Shown here piece after piece: positions 41,520 through 51,405 of a DNA stretch of 64,000 nt. This DNA comes from Hungatella sp. (GTDB lineage Bacteria; Bacillota; Clostridia; Lachnospirales; Lachnospiraceae): NCBI GenBank assembly GCA_022792815.1, contig JAAWBS010000026.1, positions 44,419 to 108,418 of the forward strand. The letters run 5' to 3'. The notes under the pieces are model-generated. The model was not told the DNA's origin. It saw only the letters and a program-made list of their open reading frames with translations, and did not search any database. Numbering within the stretch: the first letter of the stretch is position 1; every line of letters starts with the position of its first letter. A program made the translations under genes and the position numbers.

Positions 41520-43211
41520 TCACACCTTTGCAGACAGATCCTCTGCCAGGCCTTCCACCATACGTCTCACGGCGCCTTCCTTAAAAGGGCTGGTGAGGCC
41601 GGACAACTCAAGCAGGTCAAAATATCCCCTGCTTCCGCCTGCCCTGCACAGGCGGCAGTAATCCTTCCACGCCTCCTGCCGGTTCTCCTTCATCCGCCCG
41701 TAGAACTCGAAGGCGCCCATCTGGGCCAGGGCGTAATCGATATAGTAGAAGGGGAACAGGAAGATATGCTGTTTCTGCATCCAGAAACCGCCCTCCTCCA
41801 AAAATCCGTGGCCGTCATAATCCCTCCAGGGCAGATATTCCCTCTCCAGCTCCTTCCACACCTTCCGCCGATCCATGGCGGTCATGGACGGGTTTTCAAA
41901 GACCCGGTGCTGGAACTCATCTACACAGACCATATAGGGGACCGCCTCCAGGGAGTCCGCCACATGGGCGTAGCGATACCGGTCCGCCTTATCCCCGAAA
42001 AACAGCTCCATCCACGGGTAGGTGAAGAACTCCATGGTCATGGAGTGAATCTCCGCCGCCTCGTAGCTGGGAAATACCATGTCCTTCAGCTTTACATGTC
42101 TGGCCGCCGTATAGGTCTCAAAAGCATGGCCTGCCTCGTGGGTCAGCACATTGACATCCGCGTCGGTCCCGTTAAAGTTGGCAAAGATAAAGGGGGACAT
42201 GTAATCCGGCAAAAATGTGCAGTATCCGCCTCCCCGCTTGCCCCGTTTGGTATCCAGGTCAAACATGTCCTGTGCCGTCATGGAGTCAAAAAATTCCCCG
42301 GTCTCCGGCGAAAGCTCCCGATACATCTTCCCGGCTTTTTCCACCAGTTCCTCTCGGTCACCCTCGGGCACGGCATTACCCTCCGGAAAGACTAAACACT
42401 CATCATAATAGTGGAGCTTATGGATCCCCAGGCGCTCCCTCTGCTGCTCTCTCAGCTTCCCACACAGGGGGACCACCACGTCCTTCACCTGTCTGCGGAA
42501 GGATTCCACCTCCTCTGGGCCATAGTCATACCGGCCCCTGGCCAGGTAGATAAAATCGATGTAAGAGTCAAACCCCAGCTTCTTCGCCTTAGCCTGCCTG
42601 ACGGCCACCATCTTGTCGTAGATCCCATCCAGACTGGGGGCAATCCTCTCATACAGATCTCCCCATGCCGTCATGGCTTCCTTTCTCTCCTGCCGGTCCT
42701 TACTCTGCATGTGCTTTAACAGACCGTAGAAGTTGCAGGACTCCCCGCGAAACTCCGTGACTGCGGCTGCGGACACTTTGGAGTACTCCTGGGCCAGGCG
42801 GCTCTCCTCCACCAAGTCCTCCACGATAGCCGGATCCGACAGCTTCTGCCGCATCTCCATGACTTTCATGAAATGATCCCCGAACTCTTCCCTCCACTGT
42901 CCCGCAAATGGGGAATCCAGGATCACTCTCTCCGCCTCCTGGGTCAAAAGCTCCATGAGAGGCCCCTGTTCATTGAGGTACTTCATCTCCCCGTCGTAGA
43001 ATGGGTCCGCGGTGTCTATGGTGTTGCGGATGCTGGCGATGGTCTCCATGGTGCTGCGGTGGTATTCCTTCTCCTTCTCCGCCAAAAACAGATCCCTCAT
43101 CTCCTCATAGGAGGAGGCCGCCTTCAAAGCCTCGATGGAATCCTTCATCTCTTTCCTGGCCTTCTCCATGTCCGGCCTCACATAGCTCAGCTGTGAAAAT
43201 TTTTTTGTCAT
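41520..43211 (-). CDS. M3-family oligoendopeptidase (PepF-like)
   Basis: Cytoplasmic zinc metallopeptidase of 563 aa that cuts short peptides. The zinc site is LTHEAGHAFETYTAARH (HExxH), with the downstream Glu in YEAAEIHSMTMEFFTYPW. No signal peptide. It fits with the Opp importer in supplying peptides for breakdown. Its ATG overlaps the purB stop (ATGA), so it is translated with the purine genes. Confidence 0.9.
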   Translation of the reverse strand: MTKKFSQLSYVRPDMEKARKEMKDSIEALKAASSYEEMRDLFLAEKEKEYHRSTMETIASIRNTIDTADPFYDGEMKYLNEQGPLMELLTQEAERVILDSPFAGQWREEFGDHFMKVMEMRQKLSDPAIVEDLVEESRLAQEYSKVSAAAVTEFRGESCNFYGLLKHMQSKDRQERKEAMTAWGDLYERIAPSLDGIYDKMVAVRQAKAKKLGFDSYIDFIYLARGRYDYGPEEVESFRRQVKDVVVPLCGKLREQQRERLGIHKLHYYDECLVFPEGNAVPEGDREELVEKAGKMYRELSPETGEFFDSMTAQDMFDLDTKRGKRGGGYCTFLPDYMSPFIFANFNGTDADVNVLTHEAGHAFETYTAARHVKLKDMVFPSYEAAEIHSMTMEFFTYPWMELFFGDKADRYRYAHVADSLEAVPYMVCVDEFQHRVFENPSMTAMDRRKVWKELEREYLPWRDYDGHGFLEEGGFWMQKQHIFLFPFYYIDYALAQMGAFEFYGRMKENRQEAWKDYCRLCRAGGSRGYFDLLELSGLTSPFKEGAVRRMVEGLAEDLSAKV

Positions 43212-44638
43212 ACCAGAATCTCCGCCTTCATCCCCAAAATATCCTGATTTTCTTTTAAAAGAGGCTCAATCACTTCCTCCAGAAACTCCTCCACCTGCTG
43301 GGGCGCCCGCCCTACATACAGCTTCGGCTCCATGGTCTTTAACAGCTCCTCCATGGTAAGGCCAAAGGCCGGATCTGCGGCGATCAGCTCTAAAAGGTTG
43401 TTGTCGAGGCCTTTCTCCTTCACGTTTCTTCCGGCCTCCATGGACAGACGGCGGATCTTCTCATGAAGCTCCTGCCGGTCCCCGCCGGCCTTCACCGCAT
43501 CCATCATGATGTTTTCCGTGGCCATGAAAGGCAGCTCTGCCATAAAATGCTTCTCAATGACCTTGGGGTACACCACCAGTCCGTCCACCACGTTCAGATA
43601 CAGATCCAGGATCCCGTCCACGGCCAGAAATCCTTCCGGCACGCTGAGGCGCTTGTTGGCAGAATCGTCTAAGGTCCGCTCAAACCACTGAGTGCTGGAC
43701 ACCAGCATGGGATTCATCACATCGGCCATGACGTAGTTGGCCAAGGAGGCGATGCGCTCGCTTCTCATGGGATTTCTCTTGTAGGCCATGGCCGAAGAGC
43801 CGATCTGGTTCTTCTCAAAGGGCTCCTCCACCTCTTTCAAATGCTGCAAAAGCCTGACATCGTTGGAGAACTTGTGGGCGCTCTGGGCGATCCCTGCCAG
43901 CACTCCTACCACCCTGGTGTCGATCTTCCGGGAATAGGTCTGTCCGGATACGGGATAGCAGGAGGAAAAGCCCATCTTTTCGGCGATCAGTTCATCTGCC
44001 CTGCGGCATTTGGCGTGGTCCCCGTCAAACAGCTCCAGAAAGCTGGCCTGGGTACCGGTGGTCCCCTTGGAGCCCAAAAGCTTCATGGAAGACAGCACAT
44101 GGTCTAAATCCTCCAAGTCCAGGTACAGGTCATGGAGCCACAGAGTGGCTCTCTTTCCCACCGTCGTGGGCTGGGCCGGCTGAAAATGAGTAAATGCCAA
44201 AGTGGGCTGGTCCTTATAGGATCCGGCAAACTTAGCCAGCTCTGCCATCACATTGACCAGTTTCTTCCGCACCAGGCCCAAAGCCTCGGTCATAATGATG
44301 ATATCTGTGTTATCTCCCACATAGCAGGAGGTGGCTCCCAGATGGATGATCCCCTTGGCTTTCGGGCACTGCTGTCCGTAGGCGTACACATGGGACATGA
44401 CATCATGGCGCACTTCTTTCTCTCTCTCCTGGGCCACCTCATAGTTGATATCCTCTGCGTGGGCTTTTAACTCATCGATCTGCTCCTGGGTAATGTTTAA
44501 TCCCAGCTCCTTCTCTGTCTCCGCCAAGGCGATCCACAGCTTTCTCCAGGTCCGAAATTTCTTGTCCGGGGAGAAGATGTACTGCATCTCCCTGCTGGCA
44601 TAGCGCTGGGACAGAGGACTTTGGTATCTGTCGTTCAT
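43208..44638 (-). CDS. purB: Adenylosuccinate lyase
   Basis: Enzyme acting twice in purine synthesis (SAICAR to AICAR; adenylosuccinate to AMP), 476 aa, fumarase/aspartase superfamily. The signature is GSSAMAYKRNPMRSE, with HLGATSCYVGDNTD and GTTGTQASFLELF upstream. The start at 44638 follows AAGGAG by 9 bases; an ATG eleven codons upstream is weaker. The gene lies between purC and the peptidase. Confidence 0.94.
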   Translation of the reverse strand: MNDRYQSPLSQRYASREMQYIFSPDKKFRTWRKLWIALAETEKELGLNITQEQIDELKAHAEDINYEVAQEREKEVRHDVMSHVYAYGQQCPKAKGIIHLGATSCYVGDNTDIIIMTEALGLVRKKLVNVMAELAKFAGSYKDQPTLAFTHFQPAQPTTVGKRATLWLHDLYLDLEDLDHVLSSMKLLGSKGTTGTQASFLELFDGDHAKCRRADELIAEKMGFSSCYPVSGQTYSRKIDTRVVGVLAGIAQSAHKFSNDVRLLQHLKEVEEPFEKNQIGSSAMAYKRNPMRSERIASLANYVMADVMNPMLVSSTQWFERTLDDSANKRLSVPEGFLAVDGILDLYLNVVDGLVVYPKVIEKHFMAELPFMATENIMMDAVKAGGDRQELHEKIRRLSMEAGRNVKEKGLDNNLLELIAADPAFGLTMEELLKTMEPKLYVGRAPQQVEEFLEEVIEPLLKENQDILGMKAEILV

Positions 44639-44719
44639 CGGTTTTGTCTCCTTTTCGGTCTTTCTTCGCATTCCTCATGAAACTCTTCCAATCAATCCAT
44701 CACCGTCTCCAAAAAGCTC

Positions 44720-45427
44720 TCACTGGATTCCAAGACGTTTGAACACTTCCTGATAGGCATCCTCCACATTGCCCAGATCCCTGCGGAACCGGTCCTTGTC
44801 CAGCTTCTCGTGAGTCTCCTTGTCCCACAGTCTGCAGGTGTCGGGAGACACCTCGTCGGCCAGGATGATCTCTCCGTGGAAGCGGCCGAACTCGATCTTG
44901 AAGTCGATCAGCTCGATGCCAAGGCCGGCAAAGTAGTCTCTCATCACCTCATTGACCTTAAACGCGTATTTGCTGATCACATCGATCTCCTCCTGGGTGG
45001 CCAGATCCAGAGCCAGGGCATAGTAGCTGTTGATAAACGGGTCGTGAAGGTCATCGTTCTTATAGCTGAACTCCAGAGTAGGACACTTTAACAGGATCCC
45101 CTCCTCCATCCCCATCTTCTTGGCAAAGCTTCCGGCGCTGAAGTTGCGGATGATCACCTCCAAGGGCACGATCTCAACCTTCTTCACCGCAGTCTCTCTA
45201 TCATTTAACTCCTCAACCAGGTGGGTCGGAACCCCCTCTTTCTCCAGAAGTCTGAATACATGGTTGGTCATCCGATTATTGATGGCTCCCTTGCCTACGA
45301 TGGTCCCCTTCTTCTGTCCGTCAAATGCAGTGGCATCGTCTTTGTAGGATACAATCAGCACATCCGGATCTTCAGTCGTAAAAACTTTCTTTGCCTTGCC
45401 TTCGTACAACAACTCTTTTTTCTCCAT
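44720..45427 (-). CDS. purC: SAICAR synthetase
   Basis: Phosphoribosylaminoimidazole-succinocarboxamide synthase, 235 aa. Typical blocks: [13 protein letters not shown] at the start, [51 protein letters not shown] and [14 protein letters not shown]. First gene of purC-purB-M3 peptidase. The promoter is 60-90 bases upstream. The ribosome binding site is weak (GGAACGGGTGG). Confidence 0.94.
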   Translation of the reverse strand: MEKKELLYEGKAKKVFTTEDPDVLIVSYKDDATAFDGQKKGTIVGKGAINNRMTNHVFRLLEKEGVPTHLVEELNDRETAVKKVEIVPLEVIIRNFSAGSFAKKMGMEEGILLKCPTLEFSYKNDDLHDPFINSYYALALDLATQEEIDVISKYAFKVNEVMRDYFAGLGIELIDFKIEFGRFHGEIILADEVSPDTCRLWDKETHEKLDKDRFRRDLGNVEDAYQEVFKRLGIQ

Positions 45428-45487
45428 TCGTATCCACCCGTTCCTTTCTTTTACTATGTATCATTTGAGATAAAATCAGTACGATTT

Positions 45488-45516
45488 ATTATAATATACC
45501 GGTATGGGAAATACAA
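45488..45516 (-). promoter_or_regulatory. Promoter of purC
   Basis: Read leftward: TTGTAT (complement of 45511-45516), 17-base spacer, perfect TATAAT (complement of 45488-45493). No PurR box was recognised near it. Confidence 0.65.
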
Positions 45517-45536
45517 TATCTTATTCACATCTTTTC

Positions 45537-45809
45537 CTATTCTTCCCGGCGATAGAACTCAATCACTCCGTCTTTTAAGCGGATTCGAACTCCGTAAATC
45601 TTATGGGGCTCCTCTGCCTCCTCCCCGTCTCCCGCCCGGTAGAAGACGATCTCCCGGTCCTCTCTGATCTCTATGATCGGGATCGGAAGACGGTTCTGGC
45701 TGTGAAGGACAAACAGCTCCCCTGTCAGAAGCAGCAGACAGAAAAGGCGGACATGACCGTCTTTCGGCAATGGTTGTTTCAATGTTCTCCAGGGTTTTCG
45801 TTTTTTCAT
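45537..45809 (-). CDS. Small hypothetical protein
   Basis: A protein of 90 aa with a basic N-terminus (MKKRKPWRTLKQPLPK), one short hydrophobic segment (VRLFCLLLLTGELFVL) and a hydrophilic C-terminal part rich in charged residues (IIEIREDREIVFYRAGD). No family recognised. The ATG at 45809 has AAAGGT as a modest ribosome binding site. It follows the lipoprotein gene in the same direction. Confidence 0.5.
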   Translation of the reverse strand: MKKRKPWRTLKQPLPKDGHVRLFCLLLLTGELFVLHSQNRLPIPIIEIREDREIVFYRAGDGEEAEEPHKIYGVRIRLKDGVIEFYRREE

Positions 45810-45904
45810 GGAAGTACCTTTTGTGAGTGAAGATTGAATGATTGGGAAGGCTGCGGCAGACCGGCCGCCGCAGCCTGTGATTTGGATAAGAATCATGATA
45901 CTGG

Positions 45905-46240
45905 TTATCTGTCCTCGCCGGAGGCGGAACTGGTGACTCCCGGGCCGTTTAGCGCGTCCTCCATCCCGTCCTCCACATCGTCCACCATACCTTCCAGGAC
46001 GCCTGTGCTGCTCTCGTCGTCATCCTGGTCTCTGTCGCTTCTCGTAGTCTCCCTGGAGGAGGAACCGCTTCCCTCTGTAGTGGCTGCCGTGCTGCCGGAA
46101 CCGGAGGAGGTGGTACTCTGGGTGGTTGACGATGGACTGGTAGTCTGATTGTCGTCTGATCTCTTATTGCTGCAGGCTGTCAGGACAAACACAGACAGCA
46201 CAAGCAGCGCTGCAAACATGCAGAGCTTGATTTTCTTCAT
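45905..46240 (-). CDS. Small secreted lipoprotein, Ser/Thr-rich
   Basis: A protein of 111 aa: lipoprotein signal MKKIKLCMFAALLVLSVF and lipobox LTAC (Cys about residue 23), then a Ser/Thr/Gly-rich linker to about residue 65 and an acidic tail with VLEGMVDDVEDGMEDAL. No family known beyond small Clostridial lipoproteins. AAAGGAG precedes the ATG. It is 60 bases after dapB. Confidence 0.72.
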   Translation of the reverse strand: MKKIKLCMFAALLVLSVFVLTACSNKRSDDNQTTSPSSTTQSTTSSGSGSTAATTEGSGSSSRETTRSDRDQDDDESSTGVLEGMVDDVEDGMEDALNGPGVTSSASGEDR

Positions 46241-46300
46241 AATTGTATTCTCCTTTCTTGTTTCTATGACTATTATGCACAGGAGGAGAATGTTTTATTC

Positions 46301-47056
46301 TCAGCCGATGACGTCCGCCATGTTGTAAAGTCCTGCCGGTTTTCCTGCCAGGAATTTTGCCGCCTCCATGGCACCTTTGGCAAAAATTGCCTTTGAATAC
46401 GCGGCGTGGCTGAAGGTGATCACCTCGTCTTTTCCGGCGAATATCACATCATGTTCTCCCACGATGGAGCCGCCTCTCACAGCCGAGATCCCGATCTCCT
46501 TTTCGTCCCTTTTCTCGTGTCTTGCGGACCGGTCATACTGGTAGTGATAGGCCTGGTCCAAGGCCTCGTTGATGGAGTCTGCCAGGGCCAGGGCAGTGCC
46601 GCTGGGAGCATCCAGCTTCTGGTTGTGATGCTTCTCCACGATCTCCATGTCAAATCCCGCTGCAGCCAGAGTCCCGGCAGCCTCCTTCACCAGCTTTAAG
46701 AGGAGGTTGATCCCCAGAGACATGTTGGCAGAGCGAAGGATCGCGACCTTTTCGGAAGCCTCCTTCACCTTGGCGATCTGTTCCTCGGAGAGTCCGGTGG
46801 TGCACAGCACTAACGGCAGCTTCCTGTCTGCGCAGTACTCTAACAGGTGATCCACCGCCCCCGCAGCGGCAAAGTCCACGATCACATCCGCCTCCTCCCT
46901 GCATGCCTCCAGAGAGGTGTATACCGGATAGGGCCGGGATACGGTGTCATTCTTATCTACCCCCGCCGCGATCTTCAGATCCTGCTGCTTGGACGCCAGC
47001 TCCGTGATGGTCTGGCCCATGGCGCCTCCGCAGCCATGCATAATCATTCTCACCAT
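46301..47056 (-). CDS. dapB: 4-hydroxy-tetrahydrodipicolinate reductase
   Basis: Lysine and diaminopimelate pathway reductase, 251 aa. The nucleotide fold opens MIMHGCGGAMGQ; the signature EKHHNQKLDAPSGTALALADSI holds the catalytic His and Lys; the C-terminus is FAKGAMEAAKFLAGKPAGLYNMADVI. It follows dapA by 15 bases. Supplies meso-diaminopimelate for wall and spore dipicolinate. Confidence 0.95.
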   Translation of the reverse strand: MVRMIMHGCGGAMGQTITELASKQQDLKIAAGVDKNDTVSRPYPVYTSLEACREEADVIVDFAAAGAVDHLLEYCADRKLPLVLCTTGLSEEQIAKVKEASEKVAILRSANMSLGINLLLKLVKEAAGTLAAAGFDMEIVEKHHNQKLDAPSGTALALADSINEALDQAYHYQYDRSARHEKRDEKEIGISAVRGGSIVGEHDVIFAGKDEVITFSHAAYSKAIFAKGAMEAAKFLAGKPAGLYNMADVIG

Positions 47057-47071
47057 ACTGTTCTTCCTCCG

Positions 47072-47956
47072 TCAAAGAATCCCGTATTCTCTCATAGCCG
47101 CCGCCAGAGTCTCCTGGTGAGCCGGCTCCATCTCCGTAAGGGGAAGGCGCAGAGGTCCTGTCTGTCTTCCCATCAGGTTCAGGGCCGCCTTTACAGGGAT
47201 CGGGTTCACCTCACAGAACAGCTGGCTGACGAGAGGGATAGCCTTTAACTGAAGCTCTAAGCTTCTCTTCGGATCACCGCCAAAGAATGCCTGGCAGATG
47301 TCGTGAGTCTGTCTCGGAGCCACGTTGGACAGCACGGAGATGACTCCCTTGCCTCCCATGGCCAGGAGAGGCGTGATCTGATCGTCATTGCCCGAATACA
47401 GATCCACACAGCCCTCTGCCATGTGCATCATAGTGGCGATCGCGGAGAAATTGCCGCTGGCCTCCTTCACCCCCACGATGTTGGGAACCTCCCTGCACAG
47501 AGTCACAATGGTCTCCGGAGTCATGGTGACACCGGTCCGCCCCGGGATGTGATACAGCAGGATGGGGATGCTCACCGACTGGGCGACAGCCCGGTAGTGG
47601 GCCATCAGCCCCTTCTGGGTCCCCTTGTTGTAGTAGGGGGTTACCAGAAGAAGTCCGTCCGCCCCCGCCTTCTCCGCTTCCATGGACAGATGGATGGCCT
47701 CCCTGGTACAGTTGGATCCGGTCCCCGCGATCACGGGGATCCTGCCGTTCACCACCTGACAGGTATGACGGATCACCTGGATGTGCTCCTCATGGGACAT
47801 GGTGGAAGACTCTCCCGTGGTCCCGCAGGAGATGATGGCATCCGTCCCTCCTGCGATCTGCTCTTCCAAAAGCTCTGTCAGTTTCGGATAATTCACTTCC
47901 CCGCTCTCCGTAAACGGAGTCACAAGCGCCACGCCTGCGCCTTCAAAAATTGCCAT
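47072..47956 (-). CDS. dapA: 4-hydroxy-tetrahydrodipicolinate synthase
   Basis: Class I aldolase of 294 aa that condenses aspartate semialdehyde and pyruvate. Hallmarks: GTTGESSTMSHEEH, ILLYHIPGRTGVTMTPET (catalytic Tyr) and NIVGVKEASGNF (Schiff-base Lys). AAGGAGG precedes the ATG. No lysine riboswitch is visible in its short leader, unlike lysW. Confidence 0.95.
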   Translation of the reverse strand: MAIFEGAGVALVTPFTESGEVNYPKLTELLEEQIAGGTDAIISCGTTGESSTMSHEEHIQVIRHTCQVVNGRIPVIAGTGSNCTREAIHLSMEAEKAGADGLLLVTPYYNKGTQKGLMAHYRAVAQSVSIPILLYHIPGRTGVTMTPETIVTLCREVPNIVGVKEASGNFSAIATMMHMAEGCVDLYSGNDDQITPLLAMGGKGVISVLSNVAPRQTHDICQAFFGGDPKRSLELQLKAIPLVSQLFCEVNPIPVKAALNLMGRQTGPLRLPLTEMEPAHQETLAAAMREYGIL

Positions 47957-47995
47957 GATCCTTGTCCTCCTTTTTTATTCCTTTGTATTTGGTAG

Positions 47996-48024
47996 AAAAA
48001 AGAACCAACCGGGAAGCTGGTTCT
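47996..48024 (-). terminator. Terminator between the adenosyltransferase gene and dapA
   Basis: Read leftward, AGAACCA...TGGTTCT forms the stem followed by T6. A CTTAAAG/CTTTAAG inverted repeat lies just upstream. Confidence 0.7.
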
Positions 48025-48054
48025 TAAAGTTTTCTTTAAGTAGCTGTATCTATA

Positions 48055-48567
48055 CTAACATTGTTGGGTCTCTTTGTCAATTTCAATATAATTAATGGTG
48101 GAAATCGCGTCCACGCGGGAGCGCAGCTCCTCCGGAAATACCCTGCCGGTCAGCACCAGTCCCATGCCGTCCTCTTTCCCGCTGATCAGTTTTTCAAAAT
48201 CCTCCAAACTCACAATATTCTTCTCCAGGATTCCCAAAACCTCATCCAAAATCAGCAGGTCACACTCTCCTGTAGCCACCACTTTCTTTGCAAAATTAAA
48301 TCCGTTGCGGATATTGATCAGTTCCTCCTGCTTCTCCTCCTCGGACAGATTCTCAAAATACATATCTGCCTTCTCAAACCGAAACAGCTTGAAGCGGGGT
48401 TCCATACACTTTAAAATCTCCAGCCCCTCCTGCTTCGGGCTTCCCTTTAAAAATTGGATCATGATCACATTCTCCTGACGGGTCAAGGCGGTGATGCCCT
48501 TCCCCACAGCCAGCGCGGTCTTGCCCAGCCCGTTTCCGCAGATTACTTCCACTCTACCACATTTCAT
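48055..48567 (-). CDS. cobO: Corrinoid adenosyltransferase (CobO/BtuR-like)
   Basis: ATP:cob(I)alamin-type adenosyltransferase of about 170 aa. P-loop GNGLGKTA at 11-18, where the usual GKGKT has Leu; later VIMIQFLKG, LLILDEVLGILEKNIVS and LVLTGRVFPEELRSRVD. The enzyme makes adenosylcobalamin. The ATG at 48567 is 7 bases after GAGGTG; two earlier ATGs in frame are less well placed. A structured leader of about 125 bases precedes it. Confidence 0.85.
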   Translation of the reverse strand: MKCGRVEVICGNGLGKTALAVGKGITALTRQENVIMIQFLKGSPKQEGLEILKCMEPRFKLFRFEKADMYFENLSEEEKQEELINIRNGFNFAKKVVATGECDLLILDEVLGILEKNIVSLEDFEKLISGKEDGMGLVLTGRVFPEELRSRVDAISTINYIEIDKETQQC

Positions 48568-48692
48568 TCTTTTGCACCTCATTGTCTTCCGGCACATCCT
48601 GCGGCCTTTCCCGTCGGACTCATGCCTTGTGCGGTAACCTCAGCACACGGCCATTCAGGCCGTTTCCACCATCTTTTCAGAAAGTGGATTGT
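48568..48692 (-). promoter_or_regulatory. Structured leader of cobO, possibly cobalamin-responsive
   Basis: From the predicted start near 48692 the RNA reads GGTGGAAACGGCC, a GGCCTGAATGGCC hairpin, GAGGTTACCGCAC, ATGAGTCCGACGGG and GGCCGCAGGATGTGCCGG before the ribosome binding site. Pieces resemble cobalamin aptamers (GAGTCCGA, and a CAGGATnnnTGCC-like 3' end), but the B12 box core is not canonical. Treat as a candidate only. Confidence 0.35.
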
Positions 48693-48698
48693 CCGCAT

Positions 48699-48727
48699 AT
48701 CGTAGCATAAATTTTTAGATTTTGCAA
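48699..48727 (-). promoter_or_regulatory. Promoter of cobO
   Basis: Read leftward: TTGCAA (complement of 48722-48727), 17-base spacer, TACGAT (complement of 48699-48704). Confidence 0.5.
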
Positions 48728-48766
48728 GGTTTGCCGGGATTTTTTTGCCCGCAGACCCTGTTTGGG

Positions 48767-49393
48767 CTACTCGCCGAACTCCAGTTTGCTGACGGAGACT
48801 TCATAAGCTGTCCGCTTCTCGCACTCGCTGTCACTTAACTTCTTGGTGTATTCCCGGCTCTGGACTCTCCCCCAGACCCGCACTCGGGCGCCTACCTCAA
48901 AGCCGGCGGCATACCTGGCATTCCTGCCCCACGCGATGCACGGAATATAGTCTGATTTTCCATACGGGCGGTTGACTGCAAGAAGAATATCCGCAATTTC
49001 TCTCCCCAAAGGTGTCTTCCGATAGATGGGAATCTTACAGATATATCCGTCCAGAAAGATCTGATTTGTCTTGGTATAATCTGTAAATTCCTCCATAAAA
49101 TTGATCTCTCTCACAAAAACCGAGAGCACCAGCCGGTTTTTCGTCCCTTCATGGCGGTTATAGGACCGAAACTGGCCTGTGGCTTCCACAGTGGAGCCTA
49201 TGTAATCCTGTCCCACGTCCAGAAGACGCTCCGAGATCATTAGCGGAATGATATCCGACTGCTCACTTAGACGGCTGACTTCCAGGTCCACTACATAGAA
49301 TCCCTCACCGAACACCTCATGGCTGAAGGTAAACCCCGATACCACTTTTCCGATCACCGTAACCTTGTTGTTTTCAATGGCTTTTTCTGACAT
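48767..49393 (-). CDS. Single-stranded DNA-binding protein with two OB folds
   Basis: A protein of 208 aa built from two SSB-like OB domains: about residues 8-100 (NKVTVIGKVVSGF ... NRLVLSVFVREINF) and about 110-205 (NQIFLDGYICKIPIYRKTPLGREIADILLAVNRPYGKSDYIPCIAWGRNA ... VWGRVQSREY). The second is closest to bacterial SSB; there is no acidic C-terminal tail. It may be an accessory SSB rather than the replicative one. The ATG at 49393 follows AGAGGAG; an earlier frame lacks this. Confidence 0.8.
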   Translation of the reverse strand: MSEKAIENNKVTVIGKVVSGFTFSHEVFGEGFYVVDLEVSRLSEQSDIIPLMISERLLDVGQDYIGSTVEATGQFRSYNRHEGTKNRLVLSVFVREINFMEEFTDYTKTNQIFLDGYICKIPIYRKTPLGREIADILLAVNRPYGKSDYIPCIAWGRNARYAAGFEVGARVRVWGRVQSREYTKKLSDSECEKRTAYEVSVSKLEFGE

Positions 49394-49500
49394 AGTATTT
49401 CTCCTCTTCGATTCCTTATTAGTTTTTTGCCTTGTAGCTAATAATAAATATATGCTTCTGAAAAACAATCCATGATTAAAAAAGGTCGGAAAATTTCGAC

Positions 49501-49534
49501 AAAAAAGCGGACCCTCCCGCAAGTCCGCTTTTTT
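49501..49534. terminator. Terminator downstream of typA
   Basis: AAGCGGA and TCCGCTT form the stem; T6 follows on both strands, so it can act leftward for typA. Confidence 0.8.
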
Positions 49535-49543
49535 GTACCGGTC

Positions 49544-51379
49544 CTACTGATTTTTCTTAAAAGAGGCCCTTTTTCTTAAGGTTGGGTCCAGAATCCTCTT
49601 GCGAATCCGCAGATGATCCGGGGTCACCTCCAAAAGCTCATCGGTGTCGATAAAGTCCAGACACTGTTCCAGACTCATGTCCTTGGGCGGAGTCAGTTTC
49701 AATGCCTCGTCAGCGTTGGAAGAACGGGTGTTGGTCAGTTTCTTGGTCTTACACACATTGATCTCAATATCTTCTGCCTTGGGATTCTGGCCAACTACCA
49801 TGCCGGCGTACACCTTGACACCGGGCCCGATGAACAGCGCACCTCTCTCCTGGGCGCTGAAAAGGCCGTAGGTGACGGATTCCCCGCTCTCATAGGCGAT
49901 GAGAGAACCGGTCTTTCGGTAGCTCAAATCCCCCTTGTAGGGCGCGTAGTCCTCAAAAATGGTGTTCATGATGCCGTTTCCCTTGGTATCTGTCATAAAC
50001 TCTCCCCGGTATCCGATCAACCCTCTGGCCGGTATGGCAAATTCCAGTCTGCTGTAGCCGCCGTTGGCAGGGCTCATGCCCTGAAGCTCCCCTTTTCTGG
50101 AGGTCAGCTTCTGGATCACCGCGCCGCAAAATTCCTCCGGCACGTCGATGTAGGCCAGTTCCATAGGCTCCAGCTTCTGGTTTCTCTCGTTGTACTTGTA
50201 GAGCACCTCTGCCTTACTCACCGCAAACTCATACCCCTCCCGGCGCATATTCTCAATCAGCACGGACAGGTGCAGCTCCCCGCGGCCTGACACCTTAAAG
50301 CAGTCCGGAGAATCCGTCTCCTCCACTCTTAGGCTCACATCCGTATTCAGCTCCCGAAACAGCCTGTCCCTCAGATGCCTGGAGGTCACATATTTGCCCT
50401 CTTGCCCTGCTAAGGGGCTGTCGTTGACCATAAAGTTCATGGCGATGGTGGGCTCGGAGATCTTCTGGAAGGGGATGGCCTCCGGCTTCTCCGGATCACA
50501 GAGCGTATCTCCGATATGAAGATCCGTGATGCCGGAGATAGCCACGATGGAACCGATGTTCGCCTCCTGCACATCCACCTTGTTTAATCCGTCGAACTCG
50601 TAGAGCTTGCCGATCTTCACCCTCCTCATGGCTCCCGGGTCGTGATGGTTTACGATGGCGCACTCCTGCCCCACCCGGATCCTGCCGTTGTCCACCTTGC
50701 CCACACCGATGCGGCCTACGTATTCATTATAATCGATGGTGCTGATGAGAACCTGAGTTCCGGCCTCCGGGTCTCCCTCCGGCGCCGGGATATGCTCGAT
50801 GATGGTCTCAAACAGAGGCCCCATATCCACCTCGGGATCATCCAGATTCCTTTTGGCGTATCCCTCTCTGGCTGATGCGTATAAAAAGGGACAGTCCAGC
50901 TGATCGTCGGAGGCGTCCAGATCCATGAGAAGCTCTAAAATCTCGTCCACTACCTCCTCGGGACGAGCCTCGGGGCGGTCGATCTTGTTGATACACACGA
51001 TCACGGACAGGTCCAGCTCCAGGGCCTTTCTCAGCACGAATTTCGTCTGCGGCATGGCGCCCTCATAGGCATCCACCATGAGAATCACGCCGTTTACCAT
51101 CTTTAAAACTCGCTCCACCTCGCCTCCGAAATCTGCGTGTCCCGGGGTATCGATAATGTTGATCTTGGTGTCCTTATAAAACACCGCCGTGTTCTTGGAC
51201 AGAATGGTGATCCCCCGCTCCCTCTCGATATCGTTGGAGTCCATGACCCGCTCCGCTACCTCCTGGTTCGCCCGAAATACACCGCTCTGCCGCAGAAGCC
51301 CGTCCACCAGGGTCGTCTTGCCGTGGTCGACATGGGCGATAATCGCAATGTTTCTTACGTCTTCTCTCTTCATCTTCAT
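49544..51379 (-). CDS. typA: Translational GTPase TypA/BipA
   Basis: Ribosome-associated GTPase of 611 aa. G1 AHVDHGKTT near residue 15-23, [14 protein letters not shown] switch, [12 protein letters not shown] (G3) and [13 protein letters not shown] (G4). Domains III and V and the TypA-specific C-terminus follow ([26 protein letters not shown]). It aids ribosome assembly and stress growth. Its leader contains a 21-base inverted repeat. Confidence 0.95.
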   Translation of the reverse strand: MKMKREDVRNIAIIAHVDHGKTTLVDGLLRQSGVFRANQEVAERVMDSNDIERERGITILSKNTAVFYKDTKINIIDTPGHADFGGEVERVLKMVNGVILMVDAYEGAMPQTKFVLRKALELDLSVIVCINKIDRPEARPEEVVDEILELLMDLDASDDQLDCPFLYASAREGYAKRNLDDPEVDMGPLFETIIEHIPAPEGDPEAGTQVLISTIDYNEYVGRIGVGKVDNGRIRVGQECAIVNHHDPGAMRRVKIGKLYEFDGLNKVDVQEANIGSIVAISGITDLHIGDTLCDPEKPEAIPFQKISEPTIAMNFMVNDSPLAGQEGKYVTSRHLRDRLFRELNTDVSLRVEETDSPDCFKVSGRGELHLSVLIENMRREGYEFAVSKAEVLYKYNERNQKLEPMELAYIDVPEEFCGAVIQKLTSRKGELQGMSPANGGYSRLEFAIPARGLIGYRGEFMTDTKGNGIMNTIFEDYAPYKGDLSYRKTGSLIAYESGESVTYGLFSAQERGALFIGPGVKVYAGMVVGQNPKAEDIEINVCKTKKLTNTRSSNADEALKLTPPKDMSLEQCLDFIDTDELLEVTPDHLRIRKRILDPTLRKRASFKKNQ

Positions 51380-51405
51380 ACTCGTTACACTTTCTCTTAA
51401 AATAA

